The notes under the pieces are model-generated. The model was not told the origin of the DNA. It worked only from the letters and a program-made list of their open reading frames with translations, and searched no databases. Below are positions 1 to 9,847 of a stretch of 64,000 nt of DNA, piece by piece. This DNA is from an uncultured Saprospiraceae bacterium (GTDB taxonomy: Bacteria > Bacteroidota > Bacteroidia > Chitinophagales > Saprospiraceae), in contig CALIAU010000001.1 in assembly GCA_938045585.1 (NCBI GenBank), positions 62,001 through 126,000 on the forward strand, read 5' to 3'. The first letter of the stretch is position 1. The number at the start of each line of letters is the position of its first letter. Position numbers and translations under genes: made by a program.

Positions 1-1
1 T

Positions 2-1675
2 TATGAAATTTGCGTTACCGCTGCAAATGTGTGTGATGAAGCTCCTCCGAGCTGCTCTACGTTTACAGTACGTGAAGTAGGTTCTTCTTCTTTTAATGAA
101 AGGCTCTGTGATGGAGAATGTTTTGAAGCAAATGGTGTTCAGTTTTGTACAACTGGAAGCTTTCAAGAAGTTATTCCTTTGGCCAACGGATGTGATAGTA
201 TAATTGATATTGAAATACTGGTACTCCCGCAAGCACTGGCGAATTTAGATGTTTGGATTTGCGATGTAGATACATTTTTTATAGGAACGAGTCCCTATAC
301 ACAAACGGGTTCGTTCACAGAGACAATTCTTACAGCAGATGACTGCGATAGTCTAGTAAATTTAGACTTACTTGTAATTGAATGTGAAATAATAGGGACT
401 GCTGAAGAGATACCTGTAATATGCCACGGTACTGCAACAGGTACTTTAATTTTTTCTGTGAACCAGGGTACTCCTCCCTTAAACTTTACCTACACAAATA
501 TTGAAGACTCAAGCATAACTGGAACAGGAACAACAAACCTACTTGTCGATAACGAAATACCAGGAATACCCATTGGTGTGTATCAAATATATATTCAAGA
601 TGATTTTGGAAATGATGCGGTAGTACTCCAAGAAATAACAGAGCCACCACCTTTAGAAATAGATATTGTTGCCTCAGATTATGGAGGCTTTAATGTGTCT
701 TGTGAATCGGACGAAGGAGATTTAGATGAAAATGGTACGCTAGAAGCAATAGTGTCCGGCGGAGTAGCTCCTTATACGTTTCAATGGAGTGATAGCCAGC
801 AAGGACAGTTAGCAACAGGACTATCTGCACAGACGTATTCTGTAATCGCGACTGATGCTGTAGGTTGTCCAATAGAAATGAGTTATACCCTCATACCACC
901 ACCTGCCATTGTACCTACTGTAAATTTTATAGACCCAAATTGTGATGGCTTTGATACAGGGATAGTACAGGTAGATAATGTGGTGGGTGGTACGCCCGGA
1001 TATGCCTACTCGCTCTCTCCTAATAACTTTAGTTCTGACTCTATATATTCTGGTTTGACTGAAGGGAGCTATTCTTTGTATGTACAAGATGCAAATGGAT
1101 GTGTCATCTTTGTTGAAGAAGAGATTACAGCTCCCCAAATACCTGTGATAAGTTTTGGAGATGATTTGGAACTTTGTTTAGGAGATAGCATATTGGTTAT
1201 ACCAGGTTTGAATGATATTAATGTCAAAGAAGTAATTTGGACACAGCAGCAATTTCTGAGCTGTGATACCTGTCTGTCTACGATAGCCCAACCGGTAAAC
1301 ACTACCGTATTTGATCTGACTGTTATTTCCGAGGATGATTGTACAGATTCAAATTCAATACGCATCAATTTGATTAAGAATAGAGAATTTTATGTTCCCA
1401 ATATATTTTCCCCAAACAATGATGGAATGAATGACCGCTTTACTATTTACGGTTCTAAAGAGGTAGAACAAATAGAAAATTTGAGTATCTACGACCGCTG
1501 GGGCAACCTCGTTTTTTCTCAGAACAACTTATTTCCCGGAGACGAACAAGCAGGTTGGGATGGGAGATTAGATAACAAAGAGTTGAATCCAGGCGTATAT
1601 GTTTGGTATGCAGAACTTGAGTTTAAAGATGCAGAGGTCTTTACGTATTCTGGAAGTATTACCTTAGCGCGCTAA
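2..1675 (+). CDS. Gliding-motility-associated C-terminal domain protein (T9SS type B CTD) with SprB-like repeats; 5' truncated by window edge
   Basis: Frame is open upstream of the listed GTG at 29 (YEICVTAANVCDEA...). SprB-like repeats (YSVIATDAVGCPI, YSLYVQDANGCVIFVEEEI). C-terminus VPNIFSPNNDGMNDRFTIYG...IYDRWGNLVF...GWDGRLDNKELNPGVYVWYAELEFKD is typical of the CHU_C/gliding-motility type B domain. Confidence 0.9.
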   Translation, partial: YEICVTAANVCDEAPPSCSTFTVREVGSSSFNERLCDGECFEANGVQFCTTGSFQEVIPLANGCDSIIDIEILVLPQALANLDVWICDVDTFFIGTSPYTQTGSFTETILTADDCDSLVNLDLLVIECEIIGTAEEIPVICHGTATGTLIFSVNQGTPPLNFTYTNIEDSSITGTGTTNLLVDNEIPGIPIGVYQIYIQDDFGNDAVVLQEITEPPPLEIDIVASDYGGFNVSCESDEGDLDENGTLEAIVSGGVAPYTFQWSDSQQGQLATGLSAQTYSVIATDAVGCPIEMSYTLIPPPAIVPTVNFIDPNCDGFDTGIVQVDNVVGGTPGYAYSLSPNNFSSDSIYSGLTEGSYSLYVQDANGCVIFVEEEITAPQIPVISFGDDLELCLGDSILVIPGLNDINVKEVIWTQQQFLSCDTCLSTIAQPVNTTVFDLTVISEDDCTDSNSIRINLIKNREFYVPNIFSPNNDGMNDRFTIYGSKEVEQIENLSIYDRWGNLVFSQNNLFPGDEQAGWDGRLDNKELNPGVYVWYAELEFKDAEVFTYSGSITLAR

Positions 1676-1709
1676 TACCGCAAACGCGCATGAGCATAAT
1701 ATTATTAGC

Positions 1710-2126
1710 ATGTCTTTAGATTGGGATTTAATAGAGCAAGAACTTGTATTTACAACTGCCCGTTCAGGGGGTAGTGGGGGTCAGCATGTGAATAAGGTAG
1801 AAACCAAAGTTGTATTGAAATTTGATCTTAAAAATTCTCAACTATTCACACGAGAAGAAAAGAAACGGATTGAGAATAAGCTTGAAAATAAATTTGACAA
1901 GTCCGGAGTCTTATCCATATACAATCAAGAAAGCCGATCTCAAAAAAAGAATAAAGAGAAGGTTATTCAGCAGTTTAAAGTGCTAATCACAAAGGCCTTA
2001 GTGATAGAAAAACCAAGAAAAAGAACTAAAACACCAAAGGCAGTTAAAGAACAAATTCTTAAGAATAAGAAGTACAGGTCTGCAATTAAAAAGAACAGAG
2101 GAAAACCGAATGTATCTGATGATTAG
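1710..2126 (+). CDS. arfB: Class I release-factor-like peptidyl-tRNA hydrolase (ArfB/YaeJ family)
   Basis: N-terminal GSGGQHVNKVETKV (GGQ motif) and a Lys/Arg-rich C-terminal tail; 138 aa. Confidence 0.9.
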   Translation: MSLDWDLIEQELVFTTARSGGSGGQHVNKVETKVVLKFDLKNSQLFTREEKKRIENKLENKFDKSGVLSIYNQESRSQKKNKEKVIQQFKVLITKALVIEKPRKRTKTPKAVKEQILKNKKYRSAIKKNRGKPNVSDD

Positions 2127-2158
2127 TCTCATTTTTTGGTATTTTAGAAGTATCAAAT

Positions 2159-4036
2159 ATGAGAAGACTTGCTGCTACACTCCTTATGCTCTTTTTAGCT
2201 GCTGTTCAGTTACTCAATAGCCAGAACATCTCTCCTCGCATTGCCAATTATAAAATTGATGTAGCCCTAGATGTAGAGAAGAAAACTCTTGAAGCGGATC
2301 AAATAATAATCTGGCAAAACATTTCTACGGATACCATAAAGGAATTGCGTTTTCATATGTACTATAATGCATTCAAAAATGATAACTCTACCTTCTTACG
2401 AGCACGTGGCATGAGTGACATACTTTCTGGTTCAGAATTTGGATGGACAGAGGTACAGTCGCTAAAAGACGATGATGAAATAGAATTGATTGGAAATAGT
2501 TATTACGATCCTGTTGATGATGGAAATGAAGCGGATAAAACAGTCTTGGTAATACCCTTAGCAACTCCAATTCTCCCCCTTGGGCTAGCAACATTTGAAA
2601 TGAAATGGCAGGCAAAGGTACCTAAGATTATGCCACGTACGGGATATAATAAAGACTTCTATTTTTTCGCACAGTGGTTTCCAAAATTAGGTGTCTACGA
2701 ACCTGCAGGCATGCGATATGCGGAAGAAGGGCAATGGAACTGTCACCAGTATCATTCATCTGGAGAATATTATGCTGACTTCGGGAATTATGATGTAACG
2801 ATGACCCTCCCAAAAGAATTTAAGGTAGCTTCTTCAGGTGACTTGGTACAACACACGGACCTAGGAGAAAAGGCAGCCTGGCATTTTAGAGTAGAAGATG
2901 TTATAGACTTTACTTGGTCCTGCAGTCCACATTTTGTCTTAGAAGAACGGGTACACAATGAGGTCCAATTGAAATTTTATGCCTATCCGTATAAAACACA
3001 TTTTGCAGATAGGTATTTTCATACGCTTACGTTTGCAATGGATTATTTAGAAGAACATTTAGGACCCTATCCATATCCTACTTTGAGTATTGTAGATGCA
3101 CCCTTGCATGGCATTTTTTGTGGTGGGATGGAATATCCTACTCTTGTTTCATCTATTAGTTTTTGTTTTTTGCCCAAAGGAGTGCGCATTGCTGAAACCT
3201 TTGTCGCACATGAATACATTCATCAATATTTTATGCAATTGGTTGCTACAAATGAAGCAGAAGAGCCTTGGATGGATGAGGGCATAACAACCTATTATGA
3301 AGGCCGTATAATGGATGCCTTGTATGAAGGGGATCGAGCCTCCATAGACGTGCTTGGAGTCACTGTAGGAAATGCAGAATATAATCGTACCGAATTTTTT
3401 GGCTCTCCCAATATAAAGATAGCGCCTAACACTCGGAATAGTTGGGAGTATAAAGATGGGGGATATAGTACTGTTTCCTATAATAAGACGGCTATTTGGT
3501 TAAAAACATTGGAAGGTTTAGTAGGCATAGAAAAGATGGATGAAATTATGCAGGCATATTTTTTACGTTGGAAATATAAGCACCCTTGCAAAAATGATTT
3601 CATTGATGTTGTTAATGAAATTTCAGGAAAGGATATGTATTGGTATTTTGATCAAGTGATGGAAGATGTGCTCGTTTGTGATTATGCAACTGATTTCTTA
3701 TGGTCGTACAAGGATGAAGAAGATTTGTTTAAATCTGGAGTAATTGTACATCGCTTAGGAGAGATGAAATTACCTGTGGAACTCCTGGTGAGATTTGAAG
3801 ATGGAACAGAACAACTTGAAACCTGGGATGGTAAATCTCCTACGCATCGTTTTGAATTTGAAAGTACAAGTAGGCTTGTGTCAGCTGAAGTGGACCCAGA
3901 TCGAAAAATATATATTGATAAAAATTTCTTGAATAATTCTCTAATGGAGAAACCATCGAAAGGTATAAAGAATTTTTTCAATCTGGTTCTCGTGCATACG
4001 CAACAGGCCTTAGAAACATTAAATTGGATCATTTAA
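2159..4036 (+). CDS. M1-family metallopeptidase, secreted
   Basis: Signal peptide; VAHEYIHQYF (HExxH) followed by EEPWMDEGITTYYE; GGMEYPT exopeptidase-like motif. Confidence 0.92.
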   Translation: MRRLAATLLMLFLAAVQLLNSQNISPRIANYKIDVALDVEKKTLEADQIIIWQNISTDTIKELRFHMYYNAFKNDNSTFLRARGMSDILSGSEFGWTEVQSLKDDDEIELIGNSYYDPVDDGNEADKTVLVIPLATPILPLGLATFEMKWQAKVPKIMPRTGYNKDFYFFAQWFPKLGVYEPAGMRYAEEGQWNCHQYHSSGEYYADFGNYDVTMTLPKEFKVASSGDLVQHTDLGEKAAWHFRVEDVIDFTWSCSPHFVLEERVHNEVQLKFYAYPYKTHFADRYFHTLTFAMDYLEEHLGPYPYPTLSIVDAPLHGIFCGGMEYPTLVSSISFCFLPKGVRIAETFVAHEYIHQYFMQLVATNEAEEPWMDEGITTYYEGRIMDALYEGDRASIDVLGVTVGNAEYNRTEFFGSPNIKIAPNTRNSWEYKDGGYSTVSYNKTAIWLKTLEGLVGIEKMDEIMQAYFLRWKYKHPCKNDFIDVVNEISGKDMYWYFDQVMEDVLVCDYATDFLWSYKDEEDLFKSGVIVHRLGEMKLPVELLVRFEDGTEQLETWDGKSPTHRFEFESTSRLVSAEVDPDRKIYIDKNFLNNSLMEKPSKGIKNFFNLVLVHTQQALETLNWII

Positions 4037-4037
4037 G

Positions 4038-4898
4038 ATGGGTTTAGCAATACAAGCCTTCCTTAAGGGTTTATCGACTCTAACAAACTCAAAGCGTATT
4101 TGGATATTTCAATATGTCATGAATTTCTTATTTGCCTTATTGATTGCATATCCGTTTTCACGTTTGCTAAAGAGTACAGTGGGAAAATCTCTGAGTGTAG
4201 AACATGCCTTATCTGGATTTAACTATACACTTCTTAATGACTTCTTGCAAAATTATGGACTTGGTCTTGATGCGATTAGAAGTCAAGGCCTGATTGTTTT
4301 TCTTGCTTTCTTTTTACTCTTGGTTTTTTTTAATGCAGGCATAGTACATGTTGTTCAGAGATATCCAGGATCGTATAGATTCCGTGAATTTTTTTCAGGA
4401 GGAATCGAATATTTTTGGCGTTTTTTTAGATTGAGTTTATATTTTCTGTTAGCATATTTATTCTTAGCCTTTGTCGGGTTTAAGATCATAACATTAGGAG
4501 GTGTTTCCCCCTTTGAGTTAGAGAATGAATTAGGATTAATATCACGTAGTAAAATTGTACTTATTGTATTAGCTATTGTGTTTGTCTTACTACGTATGAT
4601 ACAAGATGTGATTAAGATCATGATTACTAAATCAAGAGAACCGATAATTTTTAAACCTATATTCTCTGGGTTTAGCTTTTTTAAACGCCATTTTTTATCC
4701 TCTCTAGTTCTTGCCGTTTTACATCTCATACTTAGCGTAGTGTTTATAGGAGCCTATATTCTTGCCCAAAAAAGTTTTGGAAATGGGGGTGGCATTTTTT
4801 TTCTAGTGTTTTTTATGGGCCAATTATTTGCTCTGGTAAGAATAGCTTTGCGCATTTGGCGATTGTCGAGTGTTTATCAACTTGTCCTTCGAGCCTAA
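4038..4898 (+). CDS. Polytopic membrane protein of unknown function, probably co-translated with the M1 peptidase
   Basis: ORF starts 1 nt after the M1 peptidase stop; multiple hydrophobic segments. Confidence 0.75.
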   Translation: MGLAIQAFLKGLSTLTNSKRIWIFQYVMNFLFALLIAYPFSRLLKSTVGKSLSVEHALSGFNYTLLNDFLQNYGLGLDAIRSQGLIVFLAFFLLLVFFNAGIVHVVQRYPGSYRFREFFSGGIEYFWRFFRLSLYFLLAYLFLAFVGFKIITLGGVSPFELENELGLISRSKIVLIVLAIVFVLLRMIQDVIKIMITKSREPIIFKPIFSGFSFFKRHFLSSLVLAVLHLILSVVFIGAYILAQKSFGNGGGIFFLVFFMGQLFALVRIALRIWRLSSVYQLVLRA

Positions 4899-5096
4899 TT
4901 CAATTTAGAATAGACATGATCTAGACAAGCTTTAGAGTTAATATCTTAATCTAAGATTTGTGAATGCTATGTTAATACATGTGATATTGACCTTCAACAC
5001 CTCTTTTTGAATGACATTTGCTGAAATATTTCCCAAAGCTCCAAACAAGGGTATAAGAAATACTATTTTTGTTTTAAAATAGATCGTTCTATTGAT

Positions 5097-7355
5097 ATGA
5101 GAATCAGATTGTTCAGTAAGATTTTTACCATTCTTTGCATAGCTAGTAGCAGTGTGGCCCAGATGAATTTTGTTGAAGATGACCATTCTTTTGTGGTCAA
5201 AAAACTACAAGGATCTATAGTTCTAGACGGGCATCTAGATGAGTCGAGTTGGGCTAATGCTTCTAAGCTTGAAAATTTTTCACAGTATGCACCCAGTAGT
5301 GAGGTAACGGCAAATAGCCAGACTGAGGTGTTTATGCAATACGATGATGACAATCTTTACATTGGCGTACGTTGTTATACCAAAGCAGATAAGTTCAGTG
5401 CGTCAACCCTTAAGCGAGATTATGGGTTTATGTCAAATGATAATATGACCTTTATCTTTGACACCTATAATGATGTAACGAATGCATTTGTATTTGGTGT
5501 AAATCCCTTTGGTGCGAATAGAGAGGCTTTAATTTCAGATGGCGGTCGCGATCGTGGAGCCTTTGATGATTCCTGGGATAATAAATGGAGAGCTGAGGCA
5601 CAGAGGCATGAAGATAATTGGACAGCAGAATTGATTATACCTTTTAAGGCAATACGGTTTAAAGAAGGGACAACTAAATGGCGTTTTAATACCTATAGAA
5701 ATGATGCGCAATCGGATGAGATAAGTTCGTGGATGAATATTCCTAGGAATCGTATTCTTATGGATTTAACCTACATGTCAGATATGCGTTTTGAAGAACC
5801 GCTTAAAAGTGCGGGATCCAATACAGTAATCATCCCCTATGTAGCAGCTTCTGCAACTCGGGATTTTGAGAATGTAGACGAATTAGAATCGCAGTTAAGT
5901 TACGGTATAGGGGGTGATGCAAAAATTGCATTAAGTCCAAGTATGAATTTAGACCTAACGTTTAACCCGGATTTTTCTCAGGTAGAGGTAGATAGGCAGG
6001 TGACAAATTTGGATAGGTTTGAAATTTTCTTTCCAGAACGCAGACAGTTCTTTCTAGAGAATGCAGATTTATTTGGTGGCTTTGGATTTAGAAGAGTAAA
6101 CCCATTTTTCTCTCGTAGAATAGGTGTAGCAGTTGACACGACGACCGGTAGTAATATACAGAACACAATTTACGCAGGTGCGCGACTAAACGGTAAGTTG
6201 AATGAGCGTTTACGATTGGGTGTCTTGACAATGCAAACCGCTTCTCAGATTGAGAACGATTTACCATCTTTTAATTACTCTGTTGTAGCAGCAGAGCAAA
6301 GAGTCTTTAGTCGTTCTAATATTGGATTCATCTTAGTAAATAAGCAAGCTTTGAATACAAGTGAGTATTCTGGAACAGTGGATAATTATGATAGAGTTGC
6401 GGGTGTAGAATACAGATTAGCTTCTAGTGATAATAGGTGGACAGGTAAGGCTGGTTGGATGCAGGCGATCACTCCCAATAATGAGGAACAGAAGTTTGCC
6501 CATGTGTTTAACTTGAATTATATAGTCCGCAGATTTTCATTGCAGTATGCACATTCCTATGTAGGAGAGGGCTTTGATGCCGAGGTAGGATTTGTACCTA
6601 GAAGAGATTATTTTGCAAGCAATCCAGAAGCTAGAATTGATTTTTATCCTTTAGAAAGTCGATTTTCGCAAATTACATTGGGAGTGAATACGCGGTTTGG
6701 ATATAAGGTGGGTAAAGAAGAGAATGACTATGTGGAGGGATTTTCATTAGTAGACAGGCAACTTGAGTTATTTGCGCGCTTTAATTTTACAAACAACTAT
6801 GGTTTAAATTTTAATTTGGTCCAAGAGCATGTTTTCCTATTAGATGATTTTGACCCCACAGGAATTCAATCGGATGAAGTTTTTTTAGCTGGAGGAGAGG
6901 AGTTTGACTTCACTTATTTCCGTGCAAGATTTAATACTGATAGAAGAAAGCGATTTTTCTTAAATATGAATGGAACGATCGGTCAGTTCTTTAGCGGGCA
7001 ACGTTTTGGTTTAAATGGGTCTATAGGTTATAATATTCAACCCTATGTTTCCTTAGCAAGCAATGTTAATTATAATAGGATTTCATTTGATGCACCTTTC
7101 GAGACAGCAAATTTATGGTTAATAGGTCCTAGAGTGGATGTTGCATTCACAAAAAAAGTATTCCTCACAAGTTTCTTTCAGTATAATAACCAAGAAGAAA
7201 ATTTTAATATCAATACACGCTTTCAATGGCGTTTCGCACCAGTGTCTGACTTTTTCTTAGTCTATACGGATAATTATCTTACGGATAATTTTTCACAGTT
7301 CTCTAAACGGAATAGAGCATTGGTTGCTAAGTTGACATATTGGCTAGGTGTATGA
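5097..7355 (+). CDS. DUF5916 / carbohydrate-binding family 9-like outer-membrane protein
   Basis: N-terminal LDGHLDESSWANASKLENF (CBM9-like) followed by a long beta-barrel-like region with FFPERRQFFLENADLF, typical of DUF5916 proteins. Confidence 0.88.
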   Translation: MRIRLFSKIFTILCIASSSVAQMNFVEDDHSFVVKKLQGSIVLDGHLDESSWANASKLENFSQYAPSSEVTANSQTEVFMQYDDDNLYIGVRCYTKADKFSASTLKRDYGFMSNDNMTFIFDTYNDVTNAFVFGVNPFGANREALISDGGRDRGAFDDSWDNKWRAEAQRHEDNWTAELIIPFKAIRFKEGTTKWRFNTYRNDAQSDEISSWMNIPRNRILMDLTYMSDMRFEEPLKSAGSNTVIIPYVAASATRDFENVDELESQLSYGIGGDAKIALSPSMNLDLTFNPDFSQVEVDRQVTNLDRFEIFFPERRQFFLENADLFGGFGFRRVNPFFSRRIGVAVDTTTGSNIQNTIYAGARLNGKLNERLRLGVLTMQTASQIENDLPSFNYSVVAAEQRVFSRSNIGFILVNKQALNTSEYSGTVDNYDRVAGVEYRLASSDNRWTGKAGWMQAITPNNEEQKFAHVFNLNYIVRRFSLQYAHSYVGEGFDAEVGFVPRRDYFASNPEARIDFYPLESRFSQITLGVNTRFGYKVGKEENDYVEGFSLVDRQLELFARFNFTNNYGLNFNLVQEHVFLLDDFDPTGIQSDEVFLAGGEEFDFTYFRARFNTDRRKRFFLNMNGTIGQFFSGQRFGLNGSIGYNIQPYVSLASNVNYNRISFDAPFETANLWLIGPRVDVAFTKKVFLTSFFQYNNQEENFNINTRFQWRFAPVSDFFLVYTDNYLTDNFSQFSKRNRALVAKLTYWLGV

Positions 7356-7395
7356 CATAGAGAGTCATGACGAACAGAGGAACGGACAAGCACTT

Positions 7396-8103
7396 CTACG
7401 CAGACTTTGGCATATCCAAAAAACTTTCATCTCCATCATCTAGTGGTCCCTTTTTATCTTCTTTCATTATAATACGCAGATTAAAGTAGAATAGGATAAG
7501 TGCAAGACCTAACCAGATATACATCCAAACATTTGCTGGAAGGACACGCATAATCTCCGCATATTTTTTTAGATCAGACGTAGGACCAACATTAAAATCT
7601 TGAATAATAAATATAATGGAAGCGAGTCCAAGGAACATAAGAACTTCTCTGCCAAAATTAGTCTTCCATATGATTAGGAATAGTATCAATGCAAATCCAA
7701 TAAGGAAGCCTGTGGTAAACATACTGTTGAACCAAAAAATGGCAGTAAAAATCATCCCTGAGGCAAGAAGGCCAAGAAATGGTTTTACGAGTGGTTTCAT
7801 TCTTGCTCCAACAAGAAAGAGTATATTCCCAAACAGAGCACTGCCTAAGTAGCCCCCCATAAGCGTTACAGATCTATTTCCCCCTATCGTGCGTGTGAAG
7901 CCACTACCATCCTGATTAACCTGCACGTTTTCTACTGACCCCCCTGTAACGACCGCTCCTAAAGCATGACCAAATTCATGTAAAAAGGTGACAAACAAGT
8001 TAATAGGATATAGAATTTTTCGTCCTATATCTCCACCAAAGTATTTTAAACCGAGATAGATGCCTAGGATGGTAATAATTCGAAGTAATAGTGAGCCGCG
8101 CAT
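7396..8103 (-). CDS. M50-family (site-2-protease-like) membrane peptidase
   Basis: TFLHEFGHALGAVVTGG (HExxH) in a multi-TM protein. Confidence 0.85.
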   Translation of the reverse strand: MRGSLLLRIITILGIYLGLKYFGGDIGRKILYPINLFVTFLHEFGHALGAVVTGGSVENVQVNQDGSGFTRTIGGNRSVTLMGGYLGSALFGNILFLVGARMKPLVKPFLGLLASGMIFTAIFWFNSMFTTGFLIGFALILFLIIWKTNFGREVLMFLGLASIIFIIQDFNVGPTSDLKKYAEIMRVLPANVWMYIWLGLALILFYFNLRIIMKEDKKGPLDDGDESFLDMPKSA

Positions 8104-8228
8104 ACTTATGTGTATTTATGGTAATATCTGTATTCTTTTATGAAAACAGAAATTTCTTCGACAATCATACACTGATAATCGAGCAGCTATTTTGTGCTTC
8201 TCATTTATTAATAAAGATTAAAAGCAAA

Positions 8229-9149
8229 TTAGTCTTCTTTTAAATTTTTGCCTTTAAATCGCTCAGAATTAATAAAATACACACCAATAAAGAGTATAAA
8301 AGCTGCAAGAATGGACTGTGAAGTAACGAGTTCGTCTCTGAAATACCAGCCTACAAAAAGGGCGACTAAGGGATTAATATAGGTACTTGTAGCGACCTTT
8401 TCTGGAGAAACATGTTGCAAGAGGTAATTGAAGGCGGTAAATGTGACTATGCTACCTAGAAAAATAAGATACCACATAGACCAATATGAGATTGCAGAGA
8501 CTTGAGATAGTTTTTTCATAGATAGGTCTTCTATGCCTATGCTAATTACCAAGAGCAAGATTCCGCCCACTAGCATCTGTACTGCAGTATTTAAAAAATG
8601 AGATTTTGGTAAATCTACTTTGGTAACAAAAAGGCTAGCGTAACCCCAAGAGATTAAACAGACAAAAGACAGTCCAATACCTATTGTTTGATTTCTGTTA
8701 AAGTCAAAGGCATCCTGATTTATGAGCAAATACATCCCAAGGAGTCCTAAAAAGCAACCAAATAGCGACATAAGCTTTGGGACTTTTCCCTGAAGAAACC
8801 ACATCATTACTAGTAAGACGAGTGGTTGAGTAGCTACAAGTAAAGACATGAAACCAGAATCCACAAACTGTAATGCCCAGCACATTAATCCATTTCCAAC
8901 TGTTAAAAAAAGAAAGCCGGCTATAGAAGAATTTATAAATTGGGTTTTTGTAATACGCGTGTCTATACCACGGATCCACATAAAAATATAAATACAGAAT
9001 CCAGCAATTATAAATCGAATTGCAGCCCAGAAAAAGGGAGGTACTTCTTCTACACCATAGGCATTTGCCAAATAAGTTGTTCCCCAAATGATATAGATCG
9101 CTAAGAAAGCACCTATAGTGAGAAGTTTGTTTGTATTTTTGATTTGCAA
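8229..9149 (-). CDS. EamA/DMT-family transporter
   Basis: About 10 TM segments; YIIWGTTYLANAYG...PPFFWAAIRFIIAG and STYINPLVALFVGWYFRDE are DMT/RhaT motifs. Probable TTG start. Confidence 0.9.
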   Translation of the reverse strand: MQIKNTNKLLTIGAFLAIYIIWGTTYLANAYGVEEVPPFFWAAIRFIIAGFCIYIFMWIRGIDTRITKTQFINSSIAGFLFLTVGNGLMCWALQFVDSGFMSLLVATQPLVLLVMMWFLQGKVPKLMSLFGCFLGLLGMYLLINQDAFDFNRNQTIGIGLSFVCLISWGYASLFVTKVDLPKSHFLNTAVQMLVGGILLLVISIGIEDLSMKKLSQVSAISYWSMWYLIFLGSIVTFTAFNYLLQHVSPEKVATSTYINPLVALFVGWYFRDELVTSQSILAAFILFIGVYFINSERFKGKNLKED

Positions 9150-9222
9150 GCTTTTAGCAAAGCTAGAATTTTAACGATGTAAGCGCTGAATTTTAGAGGA
9201 TTGATTAAAAAGAATGGCCTAA

Positions 9223-9241
9223 ATGCAACATTGTTGCATTT
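9223..9241. promoter_or_regulatory. 19-bp perfect palindrome AATGCAACA-T-TGTTGCATT, candidate repressor operator
   Basis: Perfect inverted repeat 8 bp upstream of a TACCTTTG -7 element (9249-9256) that precedes the lipoprotein/TonB receptor operon. Confidence 0.7.
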
Positions 9242-9286
9242 ATTTATTTACCTTTGATTTATCTTATTAATCAAAATTACTATAGA

Positions 9287-9847
9287 ATGAAAAATTTTGC
9301 TTATTTACTTACGCTTCTGTTGGTGTGTAGCTTTGCTTTTACAAGTTGTGATAAAGATGAACCAATGATTCCAAATCCAGAAGAAGTGATTACTACTGTG
9401 ATATATAATCTTACTTCTACAAGTGGAGATGTTGTTGTCTTAAGCTGGCAAGACTTAGATGGAGATACTGGCGGAGATGACCCAGTAATAGTAGGTGGTA
9501 CACTCGGTGCAAATGAGACCTATACTGGGTCTATTGAATTGTTGAATGAGTCTGTTACACCTACAGAGGATATAGGAGAAGAAGTAGCGGAGGAAGATGA
9601 TGAACACCAACTATTTTTTGAAACAAACCTGCCGGGTATAACAGTTACGTATGATGATGCAGATGGAGATGGAAATCCAGTTGGTCTGAAAACTATGCTG
9701 ACTACAGGAGATGTGGGCTCTGGCACAATTACTATAACGCTTAAGCATGAACCAGTTAAAGATGCATCTGGAGTGGCAGAAGGAGATATCACGAATGCTG
9801 AGGGTTCTACAGATGCTGAGGTCACTATACCTATTAATGTGGTATAG
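9287..9847 (+). CDS. Small acidic lipoprotein, partner of the downstream TonB-dependent receptor
   Basis: MKNFAYLLTLLLVCSFAFTSCDKDEP carries a lipobox; in-frame ATG at 9287 is a better start than the listed 9254. Confidence 0.8.
   Translation: MKNFAYLLTLLLVCSFAFTSCDKDEPMIPNPEEVITTVIYNLTSTSGDVVVLSWQDLDGDTGGDDPVIVGGTLGANETYTGSIELLNESVTPTEDIGEEVAEEDDEHQLFFETNLPGITVTYDDADGDGNPVGLKTMLTTGDVGSGTITITLKHEPVKDASGVAEGDITNAEGSTDAEVTIPINVV

Noticed and set aside
690-1368. Minus-strand ORFs inside the first T9SS protein
   Set aside because: Shadow ORFs within a well-supported + strand coding region.
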